Assembly (NCBI RefSeq): GCF_000373645.1
Contig: NZ_KB892008.1
Span: forward strand, 195 to 64,194
Length of the DNA stretch: 64,000 nt
Reading direction: 5' to 3'
Source: Streptomyces sp. ATexAB-D23
Lineage (GTDB): Bacteria; Actinomycetota; Actinomycetes; Streptomycetales; Streptomycetaceae
Positions 55,507 to 64,000 of the stretch are shown here, piece by piece (position 1 is the first letter of the stretch; each line of letters starts with the position of its first letter). Below the pieces are notes generated by a model. The model worked only from the letters and a program-made list of their open reading frames with translations. It was not told where the DNA came from and ran no database searches. The position numbers were made by a program, and so were the translations under genes.

Positions 55507-56103
55507 GTGCCGGACGACGTGGGGGGCAAGCCGTATCCGAACGGCTGGGAGCCCGACGACGACCGCGGAGGCGCGGACGAGGACTTCGCCTCCGTGGTGT
55601 TCGACGAGGACTTCGTACGGGCCGCCGAGTTCCACGAACCGACCGCCGTCGAGCGGCTGTTGGCGGCCGCCGAAGCGCGTGCCGAGGCCGATGCCCGGCG
55701 CGCCGGCGCCCGCGGCGGCCCCCCGGACGACGAGCTGTACGACGACGGCTACGGGCCGCGCGGCCACGGCGGCCCGTACGGCTACGACGACCGGCTCGAC
55801 GCGGACGAGGACGGCGCCTACGACGACGGGCCCTACGGCCGCCACGGCGGCTCCCTGCGCCCTTACCGGGGTGCCGCCCGCTGGCACCGGCCGATCGCCT
55901 GGCTGCTCGCCGTCCTGATGGGCGTCGGCATGGTCGCCCTCGCCTTCAGCGCCGTCTACCGCAACACCTCCGGCGACCGCCAGGACCCCGCCCCGCCGCC
56001 CGCCACCACCGGCGTGGACAGCGCCCCGGGAGCCACCTCCGCCCCCTCCGACGCGGACGGCCACTCCCGCCCGATGGTCTCCGCCGTCCCGCGCACCCCC
56101 TGA
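55507..56103 (+). CDS. Conserved membrane protein with acidic N-terminal tail and VFDE motif
   Basis: A 198-residue bitopic protein. The cytoplasmic tail (1-~125) is rich in Asp, Gly and Tyr and carries FASVVFDEDFVRAAEFHEPT at about 27-46. One membrane helix (about 136-156: IAWLLAVLMGVGMVALAFSAV) leads to a short Ala/Ser/Pro outside part. The GTG at 55507 is preceded by TAGTCT and six bases, so it is probably leaderless. The next gene carries a near-identical motif (SLVFDESFVRAARLQE), suggesting the two are paralogous or share a partner. Function unknown. Confidence 0.8.
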   Translation: MPDDVGGKPYPNGWEPDDDRGGADEDFASVVFDEDFVRAAEFHEPTAVERLLAAAEARAEADARRAGARGGPPDDELYDDGYGPRGHGGPYGYDDRLDADEDGAYDDGPYGRHGGSLRPYRGAARWHRPIAWLLAVLMGVGMVALAFSAVYRNTSGDRQDPAPPPATTGVDSAPGATSAPSDADGHSRPMVSAVPRTP

Positions 56104-56214
56104 TCCCCGCGTCCCCCCGGCGAGACTCTCCGGTGGTTGCCGGCTGTCGTCGCGTTTACGGTCGTCGTGATCGACCCACCCTGAATGTATGACCCCTCAC
56201 GCGCTCGACGAGGG

Positions 56215-56240
56215 GACTTCTCACGGAGTCGGGAGAAGTC
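56215..56240 (+). promoter_or_regulatory. Hairpin masking the Shine-Dalgarno of the 56241 gene
   Basis: GACTTCTC (56215-56222) pairs perfectly with GAGAAGTC (56233-56240) across a 10-base loop. The 3' arm includes part of the Shine-Dalgarno GGGAG and ends at the base before the ATG. If folded in the mRNA it would hinder translation. Regulation is inferred, not shown. Confidence 0.55.
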
Positions 56241-57368
56241 ATGGCACACCGCGGAGACCCACCCGATGGCCCGGCGGAGAACGGCGCGAGCGGTCAGGAC
56301 GACGAATACGGCTCACTCGTCTTCGACGAGTCCTTCGTGCGAGCCGCCCGGCTGCAGGAATTCTCCGCCCAGGAACGCATGGGCGAGCACGCCCGCGCCG
56401 TCCGCAGCCTGCGCGGGCGGTCCTTTCGCAACGGCTCCCGGCTCGCGCTCGCCCTGATGATCCTGATCGCCATGGCCTTCGGCACCGCCGTCTTCATGGG
56501 CCTGCGCCACCCCTACGAGAGCCCGGCCGGCCGGCGGGCCGAACCGCTGCGGATGACCGTCGTCCCCCTCGCCCCCCGCGGCACCGTCCCCGCCGGCACC
56601 CCGGCCGCCCTCTTCGCGAGCAGCCCCGCCGCCGAATACCCGAAGGGCAGGGACGGCATCAACCCCCCGGCCGCCCGGGGCACGGCCGACTTCTCCGAGA
56701 ACCAGGTCACCGCCGCCCTGGCCACCGCCAAGGACTACCTGGTCGCCTCCTCGCTCGACCCCGACGTGCTCAGCGGGAACGCGGTGCGCCCCGTGGAGGC
56801 GCTGCTCGACCCCGACCAGATGGAGCAGTTCGACCGCAGTGTCTCCGAGCCCTACGACGACGGGCAGCACGCCGCGACCGGCTGGCTCGTCCGCTTCGAC
56901 CCGGCCAAGGTCACCCCGGACCCCGAGGTCCGGGTCCGGGGCACCCTGCGCTACGCCCAGACGGGGACCGACACCCTGGAAGTGGTCTCCGACCACACCT
57001 TCACGTACGCGCTGCGCCCCGCCGTCTCCGGGCCTCGGCAGGAGGGCGGCGCCTCGCTGTTCACCGTGCGGCGGGAGCTGCGCTTCCGGTTCGACCGGGA
57101 GGATCTGCGGCTGCACCGCCTGGAGGTGCTGACCAGCTACCTCCAGGCGGGACCGCAGTCCTGCCCCGCCGACACCGCGGCCGCGCTGCGCCCCCTGCTC
57201 GCGGGCGAGCGGGCGGCCTCCCGGGGTCCGGCGGGCACCGACCCGTACGCCACGGGCCGGCCCGTGGCCGCGCTCTGCGGGACGCTGGAGGTCAGCTCCC
57301 TGCCGTCCCGGGCCCCTGGGAGTCCTCCGGGCCCTCCGTCTCCGACGACGGCGCGGGGCCGCCCGTAG
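56241..57368 (+). CDS. Conserved membrane protein with secreted domain and VFDE motif
   Basis: A 375-residue bitopic protein. The N-terminal cytoplasmic part has YGSLVFDESFVRAARLQEFS, paralogous to the motif in the preceding gene. There is one membrane helix (about 71-90: LALALMILIAMAFGTAVFMG). The long extracytoplasmic part (about 95-350) has two cysteines (QSCPAD and ALCGTL) and a beta-rich look (WLVRFDPAKVTPDPEVRVRG, FTVRRELRFRFDREDLRLHR). No known domain was recognised. The ATG at 56241 has GGGAGAA upstream, partly masked by a hairpin. Its last 77 bases overlap the convergent M48 peptidase gene. Confidence 0.82.
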   Translation: MAHRGDPPDGPAENGASGQDDEYGSLVFDESFVRAARLQEFSAQERMGEHARAVRSLRGRSFRNGSRLALALMILIAMAFGTAVFMGLRHPYESPAGRRAEPLRMTVVPLAPRGTVPAGTPAALFASSPAAEYPKGRDGINPPAARGTADFSENQVTAALATAKDYLVASSLDPDVLSGNAVRPVEALLDPDQMEQFDRSVSEPYDDGQHAATGWLVRFDPAKVTPDPEVRVRGTLRYAQTGTDTLEVVSDHTFTYALRPAVSGPRQEGGASLFTVRRELRFRFDREDLRLHRLEVLTSYLQAGPQSCPADTAAALRPLLAGERAASRGPAGTDPYATGRPVAALCGTLEVSSLPSRAPGSPPGPPSPTTARGRP

Positions 57369-58419
57369 CACCGCCCTTGGCGCCGCCGCCCCCGCCGGTG
57401 AACTTGTCCCGCAGCTTCCCGCCCAGGTCCCCGGCGCCACCGGCTATGTCGCCGACCAGCTTCATCAGCGGGTCCTTGCTGTTGCGCACCGAATCGGCGT
57501 AGTGCGAGGCGGACTCCTTGAACGAGTCCGTCACCGAGGTGTCCTTGTCCTCGTCACGCCGCGGGTAGTGGCCGTCCATGATCCGCTGGTAGTCGCGGGT
57601 CTCGGACCACTTCTTCAGCTCCGCCGCGCGGACCGTGGTGAAGGGGTGCGAGCGCGGCAGCACGTTGAGGATCTTCAGGACGGAATCGCGCAGGTCGCCG
57701 GCCTTCTCGTACTCGTCGGCCTGGGCGAGGAAGGCGTCCACGTTCATCTCGTGGAGGTGGTTGCCGCCGGCGATCTTCATCAGGCCGCGCATCGACGCCT
57801 GCGAGTCCTGCCCGACCAGCAGCCCGGCCCGGTCCGCCGACAGCTCCGACTTGCGGAACCACTCGCGCAGCGCCGTCACGATCGCCATGATCGCGACGTT
57901 GCCCAGCGGAATCCACGCCACCTTGAGCGCCAGGCTGGTGAGGAAGAGCAGGATCGTGCGGTACACGGCGTGGCCGGAGAGGGCGTGCCCGACCTCGTGG
58001 CCGACGACCGCCCGCATCTCCTCCTCGTCGAGCAGCTCCACCAGCCCGGTGGTCACCACGATGATCGGCTCGTCGAGCCCGATGCACATGGCGTTGGGCC
58101 GGGGGTCCTGGTTGACGTACATCGGCGGGACCTTCTCCAGGTCCAGGATGTAGCAGGCGTCGCGCAGCATGTCGTTGAGATGCGAGAACTGGGCGTCGCT
58201 CACCCGGACGGAGTCCGACAGGAAGAGAAGCCGCAGACTGCGCTCCGGGAGCAGCCCGCTCAGCGCCTTGAAGACGGTGTCGAAGCCGCTCAGCTTGCGC
58301 AGGGCGACCAGGGCCGAGCGGTCCGCGGGGTGCTCGTAGGCCCGGGAGGAGATCCCCGGGAAACGCTTGCGCTGCCTGCTCGGCACGCGCTCGTGGTTCT
58401 CGTGGCTGCTGTCGGTCAT
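57292..58419 (-). CDS. M48-family zinc metallopeptidase
   Basis: A 375-residue HtpX/Ste24-like protease. The zinc site is His141-Glu142-Val-Gly-His145 in VVGHEVGHALSGH, with the third ligand Glu192 in SELSADRAG. A hydrophobic segment (about 151-185) follows the active site, and the C-terminal ~60 residues are a Gly/Ser/Thr-rich tail. The upstream part LDLEKVPPMYVNQDPRPNAM is typical of this bacterial subgroup. Such enzymes degrade damaged membrane proteins. The ATG at 58419 follows AGGGGG by eight bases. The last 77 bases overlap the convergent gene ending at 57368. Confidence 0.92.
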   Translation of the reverse strand: MTDSSHENHERVPSRQRKRFPGISSRAYEHPADRSALVALRKLSGFDTVFKALSGLLPERSLRLLFLSDSVRVSDAQFSHLNDMLRDACYILDLEKVPPMYVNQDPRPNAMCIGLDEPIIVVTTGLVELLDEEEMRAVVGHEVGHALSGHAVYRTILLFLTSLALKVAWIPLGNVAIMAIVTALREWFRKSELSADRAGLLVGQDSQASMRGLMKIAGGNHLHEMNVDAFLAQADEYEKAGDLRDSVLKILNVLPRSHPFTTVRAAELKKWSETRDYQRIMDGHYPRRDEDKDTSVTDSFKESASHYADSVRNSKDPLMKLVGDIAGGAGDLGGKLRDKFTGGGGGAKGGATGGPAPSSETEGPEDSQGPGTAGS

Positions 58420-58531
58420 GGATGGGCCCCCTGTGTTCGTACGAGACGTCGCTCGCCCCCTGACGCCGCCCAGCCTAGGCGCTGGGGCTACGGTGTGCGG
58501 GGGGCTGTGGATAACTGAGGAGACGCCCGAC

Positions 58532-58684
58532 ATGCCGCATACCGTTGCTCTGCTCGCCGCCGCATCCGATGAGCAGGGGCCGGGCAACACGATTCGTATC
58601 GTGCTCATCGTCTCCCTCGTGGGAGCCGCCCTGCTGGCCTGGTTCCTGCTGCGCGGATACCGCAACGACGACACCAACGACTGA
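58532..58684 (+). CDS. Tiny single-pass membrane protein, 50 residues
   Basis: MPHTVALLAAASDEQGPGNT leads into one helix (IRIVLIVSLVGAALLAWFLL) and the polar end RGYRNDDTND. TGAGGAG lies before the ATG at 58532. Codon use is normal. It is one of two successive tiny membrane proteins before nadD. Function unknown. Confidence 0.75.
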   Translation: MPHTVALLAAASDEQGPGNTIRIVLIVSLVGAALLAWFLLRGYRNDDTND

Positions 58685-58767
58685 GTCGGCGTGAGCGTGC
58701 CCGAGGCCCCCGCATACGATGTCCGCGACGTCTTCCCCCGACTCCCGATCGATAGGTCCTGCCGAAG

Positions 58768-58932
58768 ATGAGCCTCACGAGCACCGCACACCAGCTGGTC
58801 ACCGTCGCCGCCGAGGGCGCGGAGCACGGCGGTAACCACAACAGCCTCCAGCCGCTCCTCACCGGCGGCGGTGCGTTTGTCGCGCTTCTCCTCCTTCTGT
58901 GGATCACCACGCGCTTCAACCGCGACCGCTGA
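58768..58932 (+). CDS. Tiny single-pass membrane protein, 54 residues
   Basis: This starts at ATG 58768 and stops at TGA 58930-58932. The N-terminus is polar ([20 protein letters not shown], then GGNHNSLQP). One helix follows ([16 protein letters not shown]) and the end is RFNRDR. Only GAAG is seen as a ribosome binding site. Its position, 38 bases before nadD, and normal codon use support it. Function unknown. Confidence 0.65.
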   Translation: MSLTSTAHQLVTVAAEGAEHGGNHNSLQPLLTGGGAFVALLLLLWITTRFNRDR

Positions 58933-58970
58933 GGCCGAGGCGTACAGCTGTGCCAGTAGGCTCTGCACGC

Positions 58971-59588
58971 ATGGGAGAGCAGGAAGTGCCTACCGGCCCC
59001 GGAAAACGCCGACTCGGCGTGATGGGCGGGACATTCGACCCGATCCATCATGGACACCTGGTGGCGGCCAGTGAAGTGGCCGCCCAGTTCCACCTCGACG
59101 AGGTGATCTTCGTGCCGACCGGGCAGCCGTGGCAGAAGAGCCACAAGCACGTCTCCCCGGCGGAGGACCGTTATCTGATGACGGTCATCGCGACGGCGTC
59201 GAACCCCCAGTTCTCGGTCAGCCGGAGCGACATCGATCGCAAGGGCCCCACGTACACGATCGACACCCTGCGGGATCTGCGCGCGGTCCACGGCGACGCG
59301 GACCTCTTCTTCATCACCGGCGCCGACGCGCTCTCCCAGATCCTCACCTGGCGCGACGCCGACGAACTGTTCTCGCTCTCGCACTTCATCGGTGTGACCC
59401 GGCCGGGTCATGTGCTCACGGACGACGGGCTGCCGAAGGGCGGCGTCTCCCTGGTGGAGGTGCCCGCGCTGGCGATCTCCTCGACGGACTGCCGCGCGAG
59501 GGTGGCCCAGGGGGAGCCGGTCTGGTATCTCGTGCCGGACGGTGTGGTCCGCTACATCGACAAGCGCCAGCTGTACCGCGGCGAGTGA
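58971..59588 (+). CDS. nadD: Nicotinate-nucleotide adenylyltransferase
   Basis: A 205-residue nucleotidyltransferase that makes nicotinate adenine dinucleotide on the way to [23 protein letters not shown] is the (H/T)xGH-type active site, followed by [21 protein letters not shown] and [20 protein letters not shown]. The ATG at 58971 follows TAGGCT (58957-58962) by eight bases, so the leader is absent or very short. The LCP-like gene follows after 19 bases, so nadD, LCP and perhaps rsfS are linked. Confidence 0.96.
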   Translation: MGEQEVPTGPGKRRLGVMGGTFDPIHHGHLVAASEVAAQFHLDEVIFVPTGQPWQKSHKHVSPAEDRYLMTVIATASNPQFSVSRSDIDRKGPTYTIDTLRDLRAVHGDADLFFITGADALSQILTWRDADELFSLSHFIGVTRPGHVLTDDGLPKGGVSLVEVPALAISSTDCRARVAQGEPVWYLVPDGVVRYIDKRQLYRGE

Positions 59589-59607
59589 GCCACGGAAAGG
59601 GGCACCG

Positions 59608-61374
59608 GTGAACGACCGACAGAACCCGTACGACCCGTACTACCAGCAGCCGCAGATCATCGGCTACGACGAGTACGGGCAGCCGGTGTACCAGCAGCCG
59701 GGTCAGCAGCAGTACGACCCGTACGCCCAGCAGCAGCCTCATCAGCAACAGCAGCCTGATCAGGATCAGCAGTACCAGCAGTCCCCGCAGCAGGCCCCGC
59801 AGGGCGGCGGCCAGGGATACGGCTACGACCCGTACGCCCAGCAGCAGCCCCCGGCCCCGCCGCCGCAGCAGTACGACCCCTACGCGCCCCCGCAGCACCA
59901 CCAGGCGCCGCAGCAGGGCTACGGCTACGACGGGTACGGCTACGACACCGGGCAGCAGCCCGCCGCTGTCGACACGACCCAGCAGTGGAGCGTCCCGCAG
60001 CAGGCCCCCGCGCCCGCCCCCGAGGCTCCGGCGGCCCCTCCGGAGCCCGAACCGCAGCCGGCGCCCGAGGCGGCCGTCCCCGGGCAGCGGCGCGCGGGCC
60101 AGGACCAGGACTACCGCACCGAGCAGTTCTCCTTCATCGAGGAGCCCGACGAGGACTCCGAAGACGTCATCGACTGGCTCAAGTTCACCGAGAGCCGCAG
60201 CGAGCGCCGCGAGGAGGCGCGCCGCCGGGGCCGCAACCGGATCGTCGCGCTGATCGTCGTGGCAGCCCTGGCCGTGGTCGGCGGCGTCGGCTACCTGTGG
60301 TCCGCGGACAAGCTCCCCGGCATGTCGGGAGGGGAGAAGGAGAACACCGCGACGACCGGTCCGCAGCGCCGGGACGTCATCGTGGTCCACCTCCACAACA
60401 CCAAGAGCGGCGGCACGTCCACCGCCCTGCTCGTGGACAACGTCACCACCAAGCAGGGGACCACCGTCCTGCTCCCCAACTCCCTCGCCGTCTCCGACGA
60501 GGACGGGACCACCACCACGCTCGGCAAGTCGGTGGACGACGACGGCACGTCCGGGACCCGGGAGTCCCTGGACACGCTGCTCGGCACCGACATCAGCGGC
60601 ACCTGGCGGCTCGACACCCCGTACCTGGAGAACCTCGTCGATCTGGTGGGCAACATCGAGGTCGACACCGACACCGCTGTGCCGGGTGCCAAGAAGGGCG
60701 AGGGCGACCTGGTGGAGAAGGGGGAGGGGCAGACCCTCAGCGGCACGATGGCCGTCGCCTACGCCACGTACCGCGGTCCCGACGAGGCCGAGACCAAGCA
60801 GCTGACGCGGTTCGGGCAGGTCATACGCGGGGTGCTGCGGAAGCTGTCCGACGACCCGAAGGCCGCGACGGTCACCGTGCAGACGCTGGCCCAGATCCTG
60901 GACCCGTCGCTGCCCGAGAAGGACCTCGGGGCCTCGCTGGCGAAGCTCGCCGAACACGCCAAGATCGGCGCCTACAAGACGGCGGTGCTGCCGGTCCAGG
61001 ACGACGGCACCCTCACCGACGCGGCCACGGAGAGCGTCGTCAAGGACATCCTGGGCGGCGCGGTCAAGGCGCCTTCCGCGGACGGGGTGGTCCGGGTCGG
61101 GATCAAGAACGCCACCGGTGACACCGGCGGTACCGAGTCCGCCCGGGGCAAGCTGGTCAACGGCGGCTTCGCCTTCGTCAACGGCGGGACGGCCGACGCG
61201 GTGGCCACCTCGCAGGTCGTCTACGCGGAGGCGGCGGACAAGGAGAAGGCGACCGAGGTCGCCAAGACCCTCGGACTGCCGACGAGCACGGTGCAGAAGG
61301 GCAAGCCGGCCGGGAACGCGGACGTGTCCGTCCTCCTCGGCCAGGACTACAAGGTCAAGGCCAAGGCCGAGTAG
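59608..61374 (+). CDS. LCP-like protein (LytR-CpsA-Psr fold plus LytR_C domain), non-canonical
   Basis: 588 residues, GTG start at 59608 with GGAAAGGGG upstream. Residues 1 to ~165 are a Gln/Pro/Tyr-rich cytoplasmic tail (YDPYAQQQP, PQQGYGYDGYG). A charged stretch and one membrane helix (about 211-230: IVALIVVAALAVVGGVGYLW) follow. The LCP-like domain is at about 250-420 (DVIVVHLHNTKSGGTSTALL, LVDLVGNIEVDTDTAVPGA, TLSGTMAVAYATYRGPDEAE), and a LytR_C domain is at about 490-580. LCP enzymes attach teichoic-acid-type polymers to peptidoglycan. Here the usual Ile-Pro-Arg-Asp motif is replaced by VLLPNSLAV, and the C-terminal R-x-x-Q-Q pattern is degenerate, so catalysis is doubtful. A strong terminator follows. 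Confidence 0.85.
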   Translation: MNDRQNPYDPYYQQPQIIGYDEYGQPVYQQPGQQQYDPYAQQQPHQQQQPDQDQQYQQSPQQAPQGGGQGYGYDPYAQQQPPAPPPQQYDPYAPPQHHQAPQQGYGYDGYGYDTGQQPAAVDTTQQWSVPQQAPAPAPEAPAAPPEPEPQPAPEAAVPGQRRAGQDQDYRTEQFSFIEEPDEDSEDVIDWLKFTESRSERREEARRRGRNRIVALIVVAALAVVGGVGYLWSADKLPGMSGGEKENTATTGPQRRDVIVVHLHNTKSGGTSTALLVDNVTTKQGTTVLLPNSLAVSDEDGTTTTLGKSVDDDGTSGTRESLDTLLGTDISGTWRLDTPYLENLVDLVGNIEVDTDTAVPGAKKGEGDLVEKGEGQTLSGTMAVAYATYRGPDEAETKQLTRFGQVIRGVLRKLSDDPKAATVTVQTLAQILDPSLPEKDLGASLAKLAEHAKIGAYKTAVLPVQDDGTLTDAATESVVKDILGGAVKAPSADGVVRVGIKNATGDTGGTESARGKLVNGGFAFVNGGTADAVATSQVVYAEAADKEKATEVAKTLGLPTSTVQKGKPAGNADVSVLLGQDYKVKAKAE

Positions 61375-61380
61375 CCGGGG

Positions 61381-61418
61381 CGGGGAGGGCCGGGGCCGCC
61401 CGGCCCCGGCCCTCCCCG
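61381..61418. terminator. Very strong hairpin after the LCP-like gene
   Basis: Perfect 18-base GC arms (61381-61398 and 61401-61418), beginning six bases after the stop codon. Confidence 0.88.
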
Positions 61419-61515
61419 CGAGAGGCTCCCGGGCCTCCCCGGAATACGACTGCGTGGACTGTCGGTTCCCCGTGAGACCCTAGGGGTCTATCCGACCGAC
61501 GACGAAAGCCTGCTT

Positions 61516-61947
61516 GTGACCGCCACGGACCGCTCCATCGAGCTCATCAACGCCGCCGCCCAGGCGGCCGCCGACCGGCTCGCGCACGACATCATCGCGT
61601 ACGACGTCAGCGATGTGCTGTCGATCACCGACGCATTCCTGCTGGCCTCGGCCCCCAACGACCGCCAGGTCAAGTCGATCGTCGACGAGATCGAGGAGCG
61701 GCTCCAGAAGGAGCTCGGCGCCAAGCCGGTCCGCCGCGAGGGCGACCGCGACGCCCGGTGGATCCTCCTCGACTACGTCGACATCGTCATCCACGTCCAG
61801 CACAGCGAGGAGCGCGTCTTCTACGCGCTGGAGCGGCTCTGGAAGGACTGCCCCGAGATCGCTCTGCCCGAGGACGCGGTGAAGACCCGCGGCAAGGCTG
61901 CTGAGCACGCGGAGCTCAACGGCGGCACGGAAGGGGATCAGCACTGA
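61516..61947 (+). CDS. rsfS: Ribosome silencing factor RsfS
   Basis: A 143-residue RsfS/DUF143 protein that binds L14 and blocks subunit joining. AHDIIAYDVSDVLSITDAFL, ASAPNDRQVKSIVDEIEERL, PVRREGDRDARWILLDYVDIVIHV and RVFYALERLWKDCP form the complete family signature. The GTG at 61516 is the start, with GAAAG upstream. The C-terminal ~30 residues are a variable tail. Its stop overlaps the CTG start of the next gene (CTGA, 61944-61947). Confidence 0.96.
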   Translation: MTATDRSIELINAAAQAAADRLAHDIIAYDVSDVLSITDAFLLASAPNDRQVKSIVDEIEERLQKELGAKPVRREGDRDARWILLDYVDIVIHVQHSEERVFYALERLWKDCPEIALPEDAVKTRGKAAEHAELNGGTEGDQH

Positions 61948-62597
61948 ACGGCAGCAGAAGCGGCAGGGGCCGCAGGATCGTCCTCTGGCGGCACGGCCGG
62001 ACCGCGTGGAACCTGGAGCGCCGCTTCCAGGGCTCGACGGACATCGATCTCACCGAGTCCGGCTTCGCCCAGGCCCGGCGGGCCGCCCGGCTGCTCGCCT
62101 CGCTGAAGCCGGACACGATCGTGGCCTCCGACCTGCGGCGGGCCGCGGCCACGGCCGCCGAGCTCGCCGCGGTCACCGGGCTCGACGTCACGTACGACCC
62201 GGGGCTGCGTGAGACCTATGCGGGCGCCTGGCAGGGCCTGACCCACGAGGAGATCGTGGAGCGCTACGGCGAGCAGTACGCCGCCTGGAAGCGCGGCGAG
62301 CCCGTGCGGCGCGGCGGCGGCGAGCTGGAGACCGAGGTCGCCGACCGGGCCGCCCCCGTGGTGCTCGCGCACGCCGACAAACTGCCCGACGACGGCACGC
62401 TCGTCGTCGTCAGCCACGGCGGCACCATCCGGACCACCATCGGCCGGCTGCTGGGCCTGGAGGCGCACCACTGGGAAGGGCTCGGCGGGCTCTCCAACTG
62501 CTGCTGGTCCGTGCTGGGCGAAGGCGCCCGCGGCTGGCGTCTGCTGGAGCACAACGCGGGCACCCTGCCTCAGCCGGTGCTCGGCGACGACGCCTGA
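61944..62597 (+). CDS. Histidine phosphatase family protein (probable CTG start)
   Basis: A 217-residue phosphoglycerate-mutase-like phosphatase. The phosphohistidine motif is RIVLWRHGRTAWNLE at about 11-25, and the second histidine is in VVVSHGGTIRTTIGR. GLRETYAGAWQGLTHEEI is the acid-donor region. No ATG, GTG or TTG exists in frame before the RHG motif. CTG at 61944 lies seven bases after AAGGGG (61931-61936) and overlaps the rsfS stop. It probably dephosphorylates a small phosphorylated substrate; which one is unknown. From context it is translationally coupled to rsfS. Confidence 0.93.
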   Translation: MNGSRSGRGRRIVLWRHGRTAWNLERRFQGSTDIDLTESGFAQARRAARLLASLKPDTIVASDLRRAAATAAELAAVTGLDVTYDPGLRETYAGAWQGLTHEEIVERYGEQYAAWKRGEPVRRGGGELETEVADRAAPVVLAHADKLPDDGTLVVVSHGGTIRTTIGRLLGLEAHHWEGLGGLSNCCWSVLGEGARGWRLLEHNAGTLPQPVLGDDA

Positions 62598-62610
62598 CCG
62601 GTCCTCCCCG

Positions 62611-62634
62611 GGCCGCCTCCGGGAGGCCGCGGCC
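62611..62634. terminator. Hairpin after the histidine phosphatase gene
   Basis: GCCTCC (62615-62620) pairs with GGAGGC (62622-62627), with flanking imperfect GGCC/GGCC pairing, 14 bases after the stop. The 1-base loop means the real fold must open a little more. Weak evidence. Confidence 0.45.
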
Positions 62635-62714
62635 GGATTTCACTTTCCGGCTGGTCACAGGCTAGAGTTCTTCTTGTTCGCAGCGCGGAAGCGCCGGGAA
62701 ACACAGCGGACAGC

Positions 62715-63782
<1,068 letters not shown>

Positions 63783-63811
63783 CGTCGGTGCTTCACCCGG
63801 GTGTTGCCAGG

Positions 63812-63828
63812 TGCTGCCAGTACCAGCA
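63812..63828. promoter_or_regulatory. Operator-like inverted repeat between regulator and MFS gene
   Basis: TGCTG (63812-63816), a 7-base spacer, then CAGCA (63824-63828). The adjacent 9-mers TGTTGCCAG and TGCTGCCAG form a direct repeat (about 63802-63820). This would be a natural binding site for the MmyB-like regulator. Inference from position. Confidence 0.45.
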
Positions 63829-63877
63829 TCAACGGGCTCTCGTTACCCGTATGGGTCCGGCACCAGCCTTGAGGCCA

Positions 63878-64000
63878 TGACCGCGACATCCGAGACGACG
63901 GCCTCACGTTCCGTCACCAGTAAAGACCCCACCACTGACAAGGGACCCGGCCGGCTGCTCGCCGTCGTGCTGACGGCCCAGTTCATGGCCATGCTCGATC
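63878..64000 (+). CDS. MFS drug-exporter-type transporter, N-terminus (cut by window end)
   Basis: Starts at ATG 63878 and runs off the window after 41 codons. A polar ~24-residue cytoplasmic start (TSETTASRSVTSKDPTTDKG) is followed by the first membrane helix RLLAVVLTAQFMAMLD, whose AQFMAMLD matches the helix-1 motif of DHA2/EmrB-type proton-driven exporters. It is divergent from the MmyB-like regulator, a common regulator/transporter pairing. Specific substrates cannot be predicted. Confidence 0.75.

Overview
The window is chromosomal DNA of a high-GC actinomycete and almost certainly a Streptomyces. Evidence is the very high G+C with strongly biased third codon positions, the many GTG starts, the several genes that look leaderless, and a gene order typical of the Streptomyces core: tig-clpP1-clpP2-clpX-valS-folC-ndk-mreBCD-PBP2-rodA, then rne-rplU-rpmA-obgE, proB-proA and nadD-LCP-rsfS. 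I cannot name a species from the sequence alone.

Layout. 1-600 holds the 5' end of an IS481-type transposase gene cut by the window edge, followed by a possible gene remnant. 1041-8336 is a mixed run: bioY, a convergently overlapping FAD oxidoreductase, rpiB, an Nei-type DNA glycosylase, a membrane PP2C phosphatase, a CPA2 antiporter and a membrane acyltransferase. 8840-14067 has a small membrane protein, two tRNAs (Gly, Pro), trigger factor and the Clp protease genes. 14140-26952 covers a proline-rich membrane protein, valS, folC, ndk and the cell-elongation cluster mreB-mreC-mreD-PBP2-rodA. 26984-32710 has a CYTH/CHAD gene broken by an amber codon, a radical SAM gene and its DUF2344 partner, and between these two an unusual repeat-built membrane protein. 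32943-42426 has a long RNase E/G, galU, a nucleotidyltransferase and a glycerol-1-phosphate dehydrogenase-like gene, then rplU-rpmA-obgE.

42522-52112 is a wall-polymer block: a glycosyltransferase/glycerophosphotransferase fusion, galE, a second membrane-anchored glycerophosphotransferase-like protein, and rmlA-rmlB-rmlD with rmlC convergent. 52308-57368 has proB, proA and three conserved hypothetical genes. 57292-62597 has an M48 protease, two tiny membrane proteins, nadD, a non-canonical LCP protein, rsfS and a histidine phosphatase. A tRNA-Ala at 62715-62787 ends this core run. Beyond it are an MmyB-like regulator and a divergent MFS exporter that runs off the end.

How the genes work together. 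Three themes dominate: protein quality control (trigger factor, ClpP1P2, ClpX with a ClgR-like box), lateral or spore wall synthesis (MreBCD, PBP2, RodA), and a surface glycopolymer. The glycopolymer genes (galU, cytidylyltransferase-like, G1P dehydrogenase-like, two glycerophosphotransferases, galE, rmlABCD, LCP-like) are dispersed around the ribosomal/obgE/pro housekeeping genes. Candidate novelties are the 8-repeat membrane protein, the amber-split CYTH/CHAD gene, two apparent CTG start codons, several perfect inverted repeats at promoters or start codons, and an LCP-like protein that lacks the usual active-site residues.
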